DNA from: Acidobacteriota bacterium
GTDB taxonomy: Bacteria > Acidobacteriota > Terriglobia > Bryobacterales > Bryobacteraceae
NCBI GenBank assembly: GCA_947470805.1
Contig: CANIVU010000012.1
Span: 1-64,000, forward strand
DNA: 64,000 bases
Direction: 5' to 3'
Below are positions 27,204 to 34,983 of the stretch, one piece after another. Below the pieces are notes generated by a model. That model worked only from the letters and a program-made list of their open reading frames with translations, was not told the origin of the DNA and searched no databases. The first letter of the stretch is position 1. Every line of letters starts with the position of its first letter. Position numbers and translations under genes: made by a program.

Positions 27204-28859
27204 ATGCAGCGACGCCAGTTCCTCCGCGCGGCCCTCGGTTCGGCCGCCCTCTCCTTGAAAGCCGCCCCCGCCCCTCGGCCCAATATTATTCTCATCATGG
27301 CCGACGATCTAGGCTTCTCCGACATCGGCCCCTACGGCAGCGAAATCGCCACCCCCACGCTCGATACCCTCGCCAAGAACGGCCTCCGCTTCAGCCAGTT
27401 CTACAACACCGCTCGCTGCTGCCCCACCCGCGCCTCGCTCATGACCGGCCTCTACCCGCACCAGGCGGGCATCGGCCACATGATGAACGACTACAACCGC
27501 CCCGGCTACCGCGGCGACCTCAACCGCACCTCCGTCACCATCGCCGAAGTCCTCCGCCCCGCCGGCTATCGCACCGCCATGTGCGGCAAGTGGCACGTCA
27601 CCCCGCAAACGGCCGACAACCATAACTGGCCCCTCCAGCGCGGCTTCGAAAAATTCTACGGCACCATCGCCGGCGCCGGCAGCTTCTGGGACCCCGCCAC
27701 TCTCACCCGCGACAACACCCCCATCCGTGCCGATCGCAATGACTTCTACTACACCGAAGAGCTCGGCAAACAGGGCGCCAAATACATCGACGAACTCGCC
27801 GGCAAGCCCGATCCCTTCTTCCTCTACATGGCCTTCACCGCGCCCCACTGGCCCATGCACGCGCCGGAGGCGACCATCGCCAAATACAAGGATCGCTACA
27901 AGGCCGGCTGGGACGCTCTCCGCGCCGAACGCCATGCCCACCAGAAGAAGATGGGCGTCGTAAAGTCCAAGTGGGAACTCTCCCCCCGCGCTCCCGAAGT
28001 GCCCAAGTGGGAGGACATCCCGAACAAGGACTGGCACATCCGCCGCATGGCCGTCTACGCCGCCATGATTGATCACCTCGACCAAAGCATCGGCAAGCTC
28101 GTCGCCAAGCTCAAGGAAAAGAACCAACTCGATAACACCCTGATCTTCTTCCTCGCCGATAACGGCGGCTGCGCCGAAGGCATGGCCCCGCGCAACGAAA
28201 ACGACAACAACCCCAATACCTCGTCCCGCCCCCTCAAAACCCTCGACGGCCGCGACGTCAAAATCGGCAACGACCCCAAGGTGATGCCCGGCGCTGCCGA
28301 CACCTATCAGAGCTACGGCCCCGAATGGGCCCACGCCTCAAATACCCCGTTCCGGCTCTATAAGCACTTCGTTCACGAAGGCGGCATTTCCAGCCCGCTC
28401 ATCATCCATTGGCCGAAAGTCGTGAAGGCCAAGAACACCTTCACCGACCAACCCGGCCACCTCATCGACATTATGGCCACCTGTGTCGACGTCGCCGGCG
28501 CCACCTATCCCGCCGAGTTCAAAGGCGAGAAGATTACGCCCCTCGAAGGCCAGAGCCTGAAGCCGGTCTTCGAAGGCAAGAAGCGCCAGGGCCACGAAGC
28601 CATCTATTGGGAGCACGAAGGCAACCAGGCCATCCGTATGGGCCAGTGGAAACTGGTGAAGCGCCACGGCACGGAGTGGGAGCTTTACGACATCGATAAC
28701 GACCGCACGGAGCTGAACAACCTCGCCGGCAAGGAAACCGCCCGCGTGGAGATGATGTCGGCAAAATGGGAGGCATGGGCCAAGCGCGCCAACGTCCTCC
28801 CCTGGCAGTCCTGGCAACCCCCGCAGACCAACCAAAAGAAGAAAAAGAAGCAGGCCTAG
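27204..28859 (+). CDS. Arylsulfatase, Tat-exported
   Basis: A 551-residue type I sulfatase that hydrolyses sulfate esters in the periplasm or outside the cell. The Tat signal is RRQFLRAALGSAAL. The metal-binding start is ILIMADDLGFSD. The catalytic motif CCPTRASLMTG near residue 74 contains the C-x-P-x-R core whose cysteine becomes formylglycine, so an FGE or anSME maturase elsewhere in the genome is required. MCGKWHV supplies the K/H pair, and LIFFLADNGG is the second metal motif. The C-terminal tail is lysine-rich. The natural substrate (algal or animal sulfated glycan) is unknown. Confidence 0.94.
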   Translation: MQRRQFLRAALGSAALSLKAAPAPRPNIILIMADDLGFSDIGPYGSEIATPTLDTLAKNGLRFSQFYNTARCCPTRASLMTGLYPHQAGIGHMMNDYNRPGYRGDLNRTSVTIAEVLRPAGYRTAMCGKWHVTPQTADNHNWPLQRGFEKFYGTIAGAGSFWDPATLTRDNTPIRADRNDFYYTEELGKQGAKYIDELAGKPDPFFLYMAFTAPHWPMHAPEATIAKYKDRYKAGWDALRAERHAHQKKMGVVKSKWELSPRAPEVPKWEDIPNKDWHIRRMAVYAAMIDHLDQSIGKLVAKLKEKNQLDNTLIFFLADNGGCAEGMAPRNENDNNPNTSSRPLKTLDGRDVKIGNDPKVMPGAADTYQSYGPEWAHASNTPFRLYKHFVHEGGISSPLIIHWPKVVKAKNTFTDQPGHLIDIMATCVDVAGATYPAEFKGEKITPLEGQSLKPVFEGKKRQGHEAIYWEHEGNQAIRMGQWKLVKRHGTEWELYDIDNDRTELNNLAGKETARVEMMSAKWEAWAKRANVLPWQSWQPPQTNQKKKKKQA

Positions 28860-28926
28860 CCACCAGATTTCCCTGGGAGCCGTGCTACCGGAAAATTCCC
28901 TGATTTGGGAATTCTCCGGTGGTTCG
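28860..28926 (-). repeat. Dispersed intergenic repeat, copy d (minus orientation)
   Basis: Read on the minus strand this stretch contains GAATTCCC-6 nt-GGGAATTT, then TCCGGTAGCACGGCTCCCAGG and GAAATCTGG. The same order occurs at 48.67-48.91 and 55.72-55.77 kb. The first part can form a 7 bp stem. It follows the sulfatase stop directly. Confidence 0.65.
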
Positions 28927-28975
28927 ATGACCACATTTCCACCGCAACCGCGCTAGTCTATTCAGCGACACCACT

Positions 28976-29686
28976 ATGCGCGCCCAAGTCTTCCTCGGCG
29001 GCGCCGCCGGCCTCACCACCTGGCGCCGCGACATCGCCATCCCCGCCCTCGAAGCCGCCGGCATTACCTACTACAATCCCCAACTCGCCCTCGGCGAATG
29101 GTCCGAAGCCTGTGAAGCTGCCGAGATGCAGGCCAAAGACGAAGCCGATATCCTCCTCTTCGTCATCAACGCCGAAACCCGTGGCGTCGCCACCGTCGCC
29201 GAAGTGGCCTACTACATGGGCCTCGGCCGCCAACTCGCCCTCGCCATCACCGACATCCCCGCCAACGCCACCCTCTACAACGCCCCCCTAAATCAACCCG
29301 AAATCGATGACCTCAACCGCGGCCGCATCTTCCTCCGCACCATGGCGCGCCAGCACCACATCCCCGTCCATACCACCGTCGAAGCTGCCGTCGAATACAC
29401 CATCCGCCGCCTCCAACACCGCGAAGACATCCACTCGATCCTCGCCGACATCCGCTTCCCCAACTGCGCCTTCCACCTCGAAACCAACGGCGAAGCCCAT
29501 CTCCTCCAAATCCGCTCCACCGTCAACAATTTCACCGGCCGCAAGTGGCACATCGAACCCACCGCCACCCGTGCCGAAATCGTCCGCACCGCCCTAAAAG
29601 CCGCGCTCACTTGGCAGGAACACGAAGCCCGCGAATCCTTCACCTATCGCGGCAAGCCCGTTCACGGTCCCCACTTCGATATCTAG
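28976..29686 (+). CDS. Nucleoside 2-deoxyribosyltransferase-like protein with an extra C-terminal domain
   Basis: A 236-residue cytoplasmic protein. Residues 1-130 match the nucleoside 2-deoxyribosyltransferase-like (Nuc_deoxyri_tr2) pattern: VFLGGAAGLTTWRRDIAIPAL, YYNPQLALGEW, ADILLFVINAETRG and VAEVAYYMGLGRQLALAI. This is a Rossmann-like fold that binds nucleotide derivatives. Residues 150-236 form a separate alpha/beta segment that I do not recognise (NCAFHLETNGEAHLLQIRS region). Related folds occur in nucleotide salvage and in bacterial defence sensors, but no defence gene is nearby. It stands alone between the sulfatase and a convergent oxygenase, whose stop overlaps its own. Confidence 0.75.
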   Translation: MRAQVFLGGAAGLTTWRRDIAIPALEAAGITYYNPQLALGEWSEACEAAEMQAKDEADILLFVINAETRGVATVAEVAYYMGLGRQLALAITDIPANATLYNAPLNQPEIDDLNRGRIFLRTMARQHHIPVHTTVEAAVEYTIRRLQHREDIHSILADIRFPNCAFHLETNGEAHLLQIRSTVNNFTGRKWHIEPTATRAEIVRTALKAALTWQEHEARESFTYRGKPVHGPHFDI

Positions 29687-30543
29687 CAACACTCCGCGCA
29701 CCAAACCCCCAACCCCTTCCGCTTCCACTCTTCTTCCCCAAAGTGCAGCGGCGCCGGCCGCAACACCCGATGCGCATGCGCCCCGCCCATCCCCGCCGGA
29801 ACCACCGTATCCAAAGACGGATTCAAAAAGAACGGCAACGAAATCCGCTCCCGTGCTTTCGTCGTCACTCGGTGCGGCGTCGCCTGAAAATACCCGCAAC
29901 TGGCAAACTGCAGTATCTCCCCTAGGTTTACCAGCAGCGTCCCCGCCCGCGGTTCCGCCGCCACCCACTCACCCTCCGGCGTGCAAACCTCCAGCCCGCC
30001 CGTCGTGTCCTGCAGCAACAGCGTTACCCAACTAAAATCCACATGCGCCGCCACCCCCGGTCGCGCTACGCCTTCCGGCGCCGCGTGATACTGAATCATC
30101 TTCAGCAGCAAATACGCCCGCTCTTCCGCTCCCATCAACGCCCCGAAATGGCGCAGCACGTCCCGCCCCACGCGCTCCAAATCGGCCATCAACTCCATCA
30201 CCATCTCTTTCCAAAACAGATCCGCCGGCCACAGGTTCGGCCCGCGCAAGGCATCATAAATAGCACCGCCCACCACGGCCTCCTCCTCCCGCCCAAAGTG
30301 AATCTGCTCCCGCCAGTCCCGTTCATTCTTCATCTCGCTGTACCCGCGAAAATGCGGTGACCCCTCGATCGCCAACGCCCGCTTCGCCTCCGCCCGCATA
30401 GCGAAAAACACCCGCGCCGCCTCAATCGCAAACGCGCACCGCTCCGCCGGGAACAGCGGATGCTGCAAATAGAAACTCCCAAACTCGCGCGCCACCGCGC
30501 ACAAGTTCTCCGACCCAATATCAACGACCGGCAGTCTTTGCAA
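29683..30543 (-). CDS. 2-oxoglutarate/Fe(II)-dependent oxygenase, isopenicillin N synthase-like
   Basis: About 286 residues. The double-stranded beta-helix core has the iron ligands H-x-D (AAHVDFSWVTLLLQD) and a distal histidine in ATPHRVTTKARERISLPFF, which also supplies the R-x-S that binds 2-oxoglutarate. The N-terminal LPVVDIG is the usual family opening. No ATG fits. A TTG at 30543 inside the end of the PQQ gene, giving a 23 bp overlap, is the best start. A TTG at 30591 is the alternative. The substrate is unknown, and the overlap suggests co-expression with the PQQ-propeller gene. Confidence 0.85.
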   Translation of the reverse strand: MQRLPVVDIGSENLCAVAREFGSFYLQHPLFPAERCAFAIEAARVFFAMRAEAKRALAIEGSPHFRGYSEMKNERDWREQIHFGREEEAVVGGAIYDALRGPNLWPADLFWKEMVMELMADLERVGRDVLRHFGALMGAEERAYLLLKMIQYHAAPEGVARPGVAAHVDFSWVTLLLQDTTGGLEVCTPEGEWVAAEPRAGTLLVNLGEILQFASCGYFQATPHRVTTKARERISLPFFLNPSLDTVVPAGMGGAHAHRVLRPAPLHFGEEEWKRKGLGVWCAECC

Positions 30544-31819
30544 TCTTGTAGATCCTCGTAGCCGTGCGAATGTACAAACTGTCCCCGGCAATCGCCGGCG
30601 TTGCCATCGCCATCTCGTTCAACGAATTCTTCCCCAATAACTCAAACTTCGCGCCCGCCGAAACCACGAACGTGTCCCCGTCTTCGCTCAACAAAAACAG
30701 CTTCCCGTTCGATGCCCAAGGCGACGCCGTGAATGCTGCCGCTGCCGGATCAATTCGCTGCTTCCCGAAAATCTCCTTCCCTGTCCGCGCATCGTGACAG
30801 GTCAAAAATCCCCGGTCCAGCAGAGTGTAATAGTAATCTCCATACAGAATCGGCGACGGGTTGTACGGACCCGCTTGCGGCAACTTCCACGCTATAAACG
30901 TATCGGTCAAAACGCCGCGAGCTCCAGGTTTAATTACGAATACTGGCCGGTTCTCATCGCCCACATATCCCGACGTCAAATACAACAGCCCATGCTTGGT
31001 CATCGGCGTCGGAATCACAATCGAGCTCATCCCGCCCATCTCCCAAATCAACTTCCCGTCCAAATCGTAAGACCGGTTCTTCACCGTCCCCGTCGTCACA
31101 ATCTCCGTCTTCCCGTCGTGCTCCCAAATGAACGGCGTCGACCAATTCGACTTCTCCCCCTCCCGCGCCGTCTTCCAAATCACCTTCCCCGTCTTCGCCT
31201 CCACGGCCATTAAATAGCTCGCCGTGTCGTTGTCGTTCACCACATACAGCCGCCCCTGGTGCAGCACCGGCGAAGCCGCTGTCCCCCACCCATACCGCGT
31301 CTCCACCGCCGCCGATGGCAATGTCCAAACCGTCTTCCCATTCCGGTCCAACGCAAACAGCCCCACCTGCGCAAAGTAAAAATACACCCGCTCCCCATCG
31401 GTCACCGGCGTCTCCGACGCGAACGAATTCTTCAAATGACGCGACCCCGGCGGCACGCCCTTGAACAACTCCCGCTGCCAGACAATCTTCCCCGTCTTCG
31501 TATCCAGCGCCACCGCCATAAACCGGTGTTCGTCGTTGACCTTCCCCCGGTTCCCCCCGAAATACAGCCCCTTCTTCATCTCCTCAATGGGGCCGCTCGA
31601 GATAGCCGTCGTCACATACAGCCGGTCGCCCCACACCACCGGGGACGACCACCCCACCCCCGGCACCGCCGTCTTCCACGCCACATTTTCCGTCTCACTC
31701 CACTTGTCCGGGAACCGCGCATCGTCGGCCACGCCCATCGCCCCCGGCCCGCGGAACTGCGGCCAGTGCTCCCCCGCCGTCAACGTCAGCGCACCCAGTA
31801 CAACCAGTAGAAATCGCAT
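30521..31819 (-). CDS. Secreted PQQ-binding-like beta-propeller protein
   Basis: A 432-residue exported protein with a signal peptide (about 1-16) followed by HWPQFRGPGAMGV. This opening is characteristic of the outer-membrane-assembly-like PQQ propellers common in planctomycetes and acidobacteria. Several repeats of the type ALDTKTGKIVWQRE, AVEAKTGKVIWKT and CHDARTGKEIFGK form the blades. Whether it binds a cofactor or is purely structural is unknown. The internal ATG at 31819 is chosen over a much longer open frame because it starts the signal peptide and is preceded by GGAGGGA. Confidence 0.88.
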   Translation of the reverse strand: MRFLLVVLGALTLTAGEHWPQFRGPGAMGVADDARFPDKWSETENVAWKTAVPGVGWSSPVVWGDRLYVTTAISSGPIEEMKKGLYFGGNRGKVNDEHRFMAVALDTKTGKIVWQRELFKGVPPGSRHLKNSFASETPVTDGERVYFYFAQVGLFALDRNGKTVWTLPSAAVETRYGWGTAASPVLHQGRLYVVNDNDTASYLMAVEAKTGKVIWKTAREGEKSNWSTPFIWEHDGKTEIVTTGTVKNRSYDLDGKLIWEMGGMSSIVIPTPMTKHGLLYLTSGYVGDENRPVFVIKPGARGVLTDTFIAWKLPQAGPYNPSPILYGDYYYTLLDRGFLTCHDARTGKEIFGKQRIDPAAAAFTASPWASNGKLFLLSEDGDTFVVSAGAKFELLGKNSLNEMAMATPAIAGDSLYIRTATRIYKIAKTAGR

Positions 31820-31826
31820 TCCCTCC

Positions 31827-31832
31827 ACTCTA
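31827..31832 (-). promoter_or_regulatory. Candidate -10 box (TAGAGT) of the PQQ-propeller gene
   Basis: TAGAGT, seven bases (GGAGGGA), ATG at 31819. Here the interval also looks like a ribosome-binding site, so this gene is not clear-cut leaderless. Confidence 0.4.
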
Positions 31833-31839
31833 CCCCGCT

Positions 31840-34800
31840 CTACCGCGGGATAGGCAGCGTCCCCAGGTTCAACTTCGTCAACACCGCATTCCACACCGGC
31901 ACCTGCGTCCGCAGGAACGCCTTCACGCCCGGCAAGTTGTCGTTGTACTCCTTCTCCACCTCGGCGAAATGCGCCACCTGCTGCGGCAGCGGCGCCGCGT
32001 TCGGCCCGTCGATGATGCCGCTCAAATTCACCAACCGCTCGGCCAGCCCCGGCGCATCTTCCAACCGGTTCGCCGTCGCCGGCAGGCCAATTTTCAAAGT
32101 CTCCTGGTCCAGCGCCTTCTGCCAATCCGCCAGCGGCCCCAGTTGCCCGCGCAACCCCGTCTCCGCCCGCCCCCGCGTCTCCATCGCCCGGATCTGATCC
32201 TTCAACGCATCGATCGCCTTCAGCGTCGTGTTCACTTCCGACTGCATATCCCGCAGCTTCAGCCCATACGTCAACTGCTCCTGCAAATCCGCCGCCGAAG
32301 CCGTCAAGCCCGGGTCCAAACGAACCTCAAACTTCTCTTCCAACTTCGTCGTTCCCACCGTCAGCCGCACCGTGTACACACCCGGCGCCGCCTTCGGCCC
32401 ACGCGCCACGCCCGGGCCCTCTTCCGCCCCTTCCGCCGCCGCCCGCCGAATCTTCGGCCCCTCGTGCCGCAAATCCCAAACCAGCCGTTGCAACCCGGCC
32501 GTCCGTGCCGCCGGCGCAGCCGCGCGCCCCCGCCCGCCGGTAGCCTCGCTCACCTCCCGGATCACCTTCCCCGACGCATCCACAATCTCCACCTTCGCCG
32601 TCCCCGTCCCGGCCACCGAAAAGGTAATCGGCGCGCCATACCGTGGATTGGCGCCCTTGAACACCTTGGACCCCCCATCGTCCATTCCGCCCCCCGCGCC
32701 CCGGTTCGCAAACCGGTACGTCACCCGCGGCGCATAGAGCTTCGTTCCCTCACCCGGCGGCTGCTGCAGCGCCGCAATGTCGTCCAGAATCAGAATGCTT
32801 CGCCCATGCGTGCCCAGAATCAAATCGTTCTCCCGCGGGTGCACGACAATATCGTGAATCGCCACATTCGGTAGATTCTTCGCCGCCAGCCGCTGCCAGC
32901 TCCCGCCCGCGTTCCACGAAACAAACAATCCCACCTCGGTCCCCGCATACAGCAGTTGCGGGTTCTTCGGGTCCTCCCGCACCACATGTACATACGCCTT
33001 CGCCGGCAGCCCGTTCGTCACCCGCGCAAAGGTCTTCCCGGTATCGGTGGTCTTGAAAATATGCGGCCCGTAGTCGTCCCAGAAGTGCCGGTCCAGCGCC
33101 ACATAAGCCGTCGTGGCGCTCGTCCGCGAAGGCTCCACATGCGACACCCACGACTCATTCAACTCCTTCGGCAAATTCCCCACTACGTTGTTCCACGTCT
33201 TCCCGCTGTCCGGCGTCACCTGCACATTCCCGTCATCGGTCCCCACCCACACCACGCCCGCCTTCGCCGGCGATTCCCCAATCGACACAATCGTCCCGTG
33301 ATTCTCCGCCGTCGAATTGTCGTACCAGATCGGCCCCCCGGCCGACTTCATCCGCTCCCGGATATTCCGCGTCAGGTCCGGGCTGATCGGCTCCCACGAC
33401 CGTCCGAAATTCCGCGTCTGGAACAGCGCGCTGCCGCCGAAAAACACCGTCTGCCCGCCATGCGGCGAATTCACAATCGGCGTGTTCCAGTTGAACCGGT
33501 ACTTCAAATCGCCCACGCGCCCCGCCTGCGGTTGCGGCGCGACAGCCTGCTGCTCCCCCGTCTCAATGTTCGTCATCGACAGCCGCCCGCCCTGCGATTC
33601 CGTCAGGAACACATTCGGGTTGTCCGGATGCGCCGAGGCAAAGAACCCATCGCCGCCCGTCACCATCTTCCAGTCCGAAGGCGCAATCGATCCGGCTCTG
33701 TTCCGTGACGGCCCCGTCCACGTCCCGTTGTCCTGCAACCCGCCCGTGATGTTATAAAACGGCAGCCGGTTGTCCGCATGCACCGCGTAATACTGCGCCA
33801 GCGGAATGTTCAAAATGCTCTCCCATGAATCCCCGCGATTGTTCGAAAGCGAAATCCCCCCGTCCGATCCCGCCCACATCCGCGCAGGGTTCAACGGATC
33901 AATCCATAGCGAGTGAAAGTCGATGTGAATCCCCCCCGCCGTCGCCTTGAACGTCTTCCCCGCATCGGTCGAAATCTGCAATAGCGAGGCCACCGCGTAC
34001 ACCCGGTTCTCCTCCACCGGATCCACCCGCAGGTCGGCATAATAGAACCCCCGCGCCACCACCTCCCGCGCCCGCGTCATCTCCGCAAACGTGTCGCCAC
34101 CGTCCGTCGAACGATACAGCGTCCCCTCTTTCGATTCCGCCGCCAGATACACCACCGACGGGTTCGACGGCGCCACCTTCACCCCCACCCGTCCAATCAA
34201 CTTCGGCAATCCCTTCTCCAACTTCTTCCAAGTCCGCCCGCCATCGGTCGAACGAAACACGCCGCTCTTCTCGCTCCCCGACGTGTGATTCCACGCCTTC
34301 CGTTCAAACCGCCACATCGCCGCATACAACACATTCGGATTCTTCGGATTGATCTCCAGATCCGCGCACCCATGCCCGCTATCCACAAATAGCGTCCGCT
34401 GCCAAGTCTTCCCGCCATCAGTGGTCATGAACACGCCCCGCTCCTCGTTCGGCCCGGACTGGTGCCCCACCGCGCATACATACGCCACCTCCGGATCCAG
34501 CGGATTCACCAGCACCCGCGCAATGTGCTCCGTATCGGCCAGCCCCATATGCTTCCAACTCTTGCCCCCGTCCGTCGATTTGTAGACCCCATCGCCGAAC
34601 GACACGCTGTTGCGCATATTCGCCTCGCCCGTGCCCAGCCACACTACTTCCGGGTTCCGTGGGTCCAGCGCCAAATCGCCCACCGAAATCGTAGTCTTGT
34701 CGTCGAACAACGACGCCCACGTCATCCCCCCGTCCAGCGTCTTCCACAGTCCGCCCCCGCCCGTGCCCACATAGACGACGTTTGGATTCCCAGGCACGCC

Positions 34801-34932
34801 TTCGATGTCGGACACCCGCCCGCCCATCGTCGTCGGGCCCACCGCCCGGAACGACAGCGTCTCGAATACCTTCGGATCGCTCGGCTGCGCCAACGCCGCG
34901 ACCGCGGCCAAAAGGACGGCAAAAATACGCAT
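31840..34932 (-). CDS. Large secreted Asp-box (BNR/sortilin-like) beta-propeller protein
   Basis: A 1030-residue exported protein with a signal peptide (about 1-16). The first 750 residues carry many Asp-box repeats of the form STDGGKSWKHMG, TTDGGKTWQRT, STDGGRTWKK, TPDSGKTWNN and TTDTGKTFAR, as in VPS10/sortilin or xyloglucanase-type propellers. The rest is a predicted beta domain (IVDASGKVIREV) and a helical C-terminal region of about 200 residues. Acidobacteria encode many such proteins, loosely annotated as glycosyl hydrolases, and catalysis is not shown. The open frame runs far upstream, but the ATG at 34932 begins the signal peptide. It is transcribed divergently from the mannanase gene with only 51 bp between start codons. 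Confidence 0.88.
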   Translation of the reverse strand: MRIFAVLLAAVAALAQPSDPKVFETLSFRAVGPTTMGGRVSDIEGVPGNPNVVYVGTGGGGLWKTLDGGMTWASLFDDKTTISVGDLALDPRNPEVVWLGTGEANMRNSVSFGDGVYKSTDGGKSWKHMGLADTEHIARVLVNPLDPEVAYVCAVGHQSGPNEERGVFMTTDGGKTWQRTLFVDSGHGCADLEINPKNPNVLYAAMWRFERKAWNHTSGSEKSGVFRSTDGGRTWKKLEKGLPKLIGRVGVKVAPSNPSVVYLAAESKEGTLYRSTDGGDTFAEMTRAREVVARGFYYADLRVDPVEENRVYAVASLLQISTDAGKTFKATAGGIHIDFHSLWIDPLNPARMWAGSDGGISLSNNRGDSWESILNIPLAQYYAVHADNRLPFYNITGGLQDNGTWTGPSRNRAGSIAPSDWKMVTGGDGFFASAHPDNPNVFLTESQGGRLSMTNIETGEQQAVAPQPQAGRVGDLKYRFNWNTPIVNSPHGGQTVFFGGSALFQTRNFGRSWEPISPDLTRNIRERMKSAGGPIWYDNSTAENHGTIVSIGESPAKAGVVWVGTDDGNVQVTPDSGKTWNNVVGNLPKELNESWVSHVEPSRTSATTAYVALDRHFWDDYGPHIFKTTDTGKTFARVTNGLPAKAYVHVVREDPKNPQLLYAGTEVGLFVSWNAGGSWQRLAAKNLPNVAIHDIVVHPRENDLILGTHGRSILILDDIAALQQPPGEGTKLYAPRVTYRFANRGAGGGMDDGGSKVFKGANPRYGAPITFSVAGTGTAKVEIVDASGKVIREVSEATGGRGRAAAPAARTAGLQRLVWDLRHEGPKIRRAAAEGAEEGPGVARGPKAAPGVYTVRLTVGTTKLEEKFEVRLDPGLTASAADLQEQLTYGLKLRDMQSEVNTTLKAIDALKDQIRAMETRGRAETGLRGQLGPLADWQKALDQETLKIGLPATANRLEDAPGLAERLVNLSGIIDGPNAAPLPQQVAHFAEVEKEYNDNLPGVKAFLRTQVPVWNAVLTKLNLGTLPIPR

Positions 34933-34941
34933 ATGGGGGAG

Positions 34942-34947
34942 ATTGTA
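34942..34947 (-). promoter_or_regulatory. Candidate -10 box (TACAAT) of the Asp-box gene
   Basis: TACAAT lies nine bases before the ATG at 34932, inside a 51 bp divergent intergenic region shared with the mannanase promoter. Confidence 0.5.
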
Positions 34948-34970
34948 GCGGGTTTTCCAGCCCAATCGCA

Positions 34971-34976
34971 TACAAT
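34971..34976 (+). promoter_or_regulatory. Candidate -10 box (TACAAT) of the mannanase gene
   Basis: TACAAT lies seven bases before the ATG at 34984. The two divergent boxes are 23 bases apart, so polymerases on the two promoters would exclude each other. Confidence 0.55.
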
Positions 34977-34983
34977 GCCCTCC

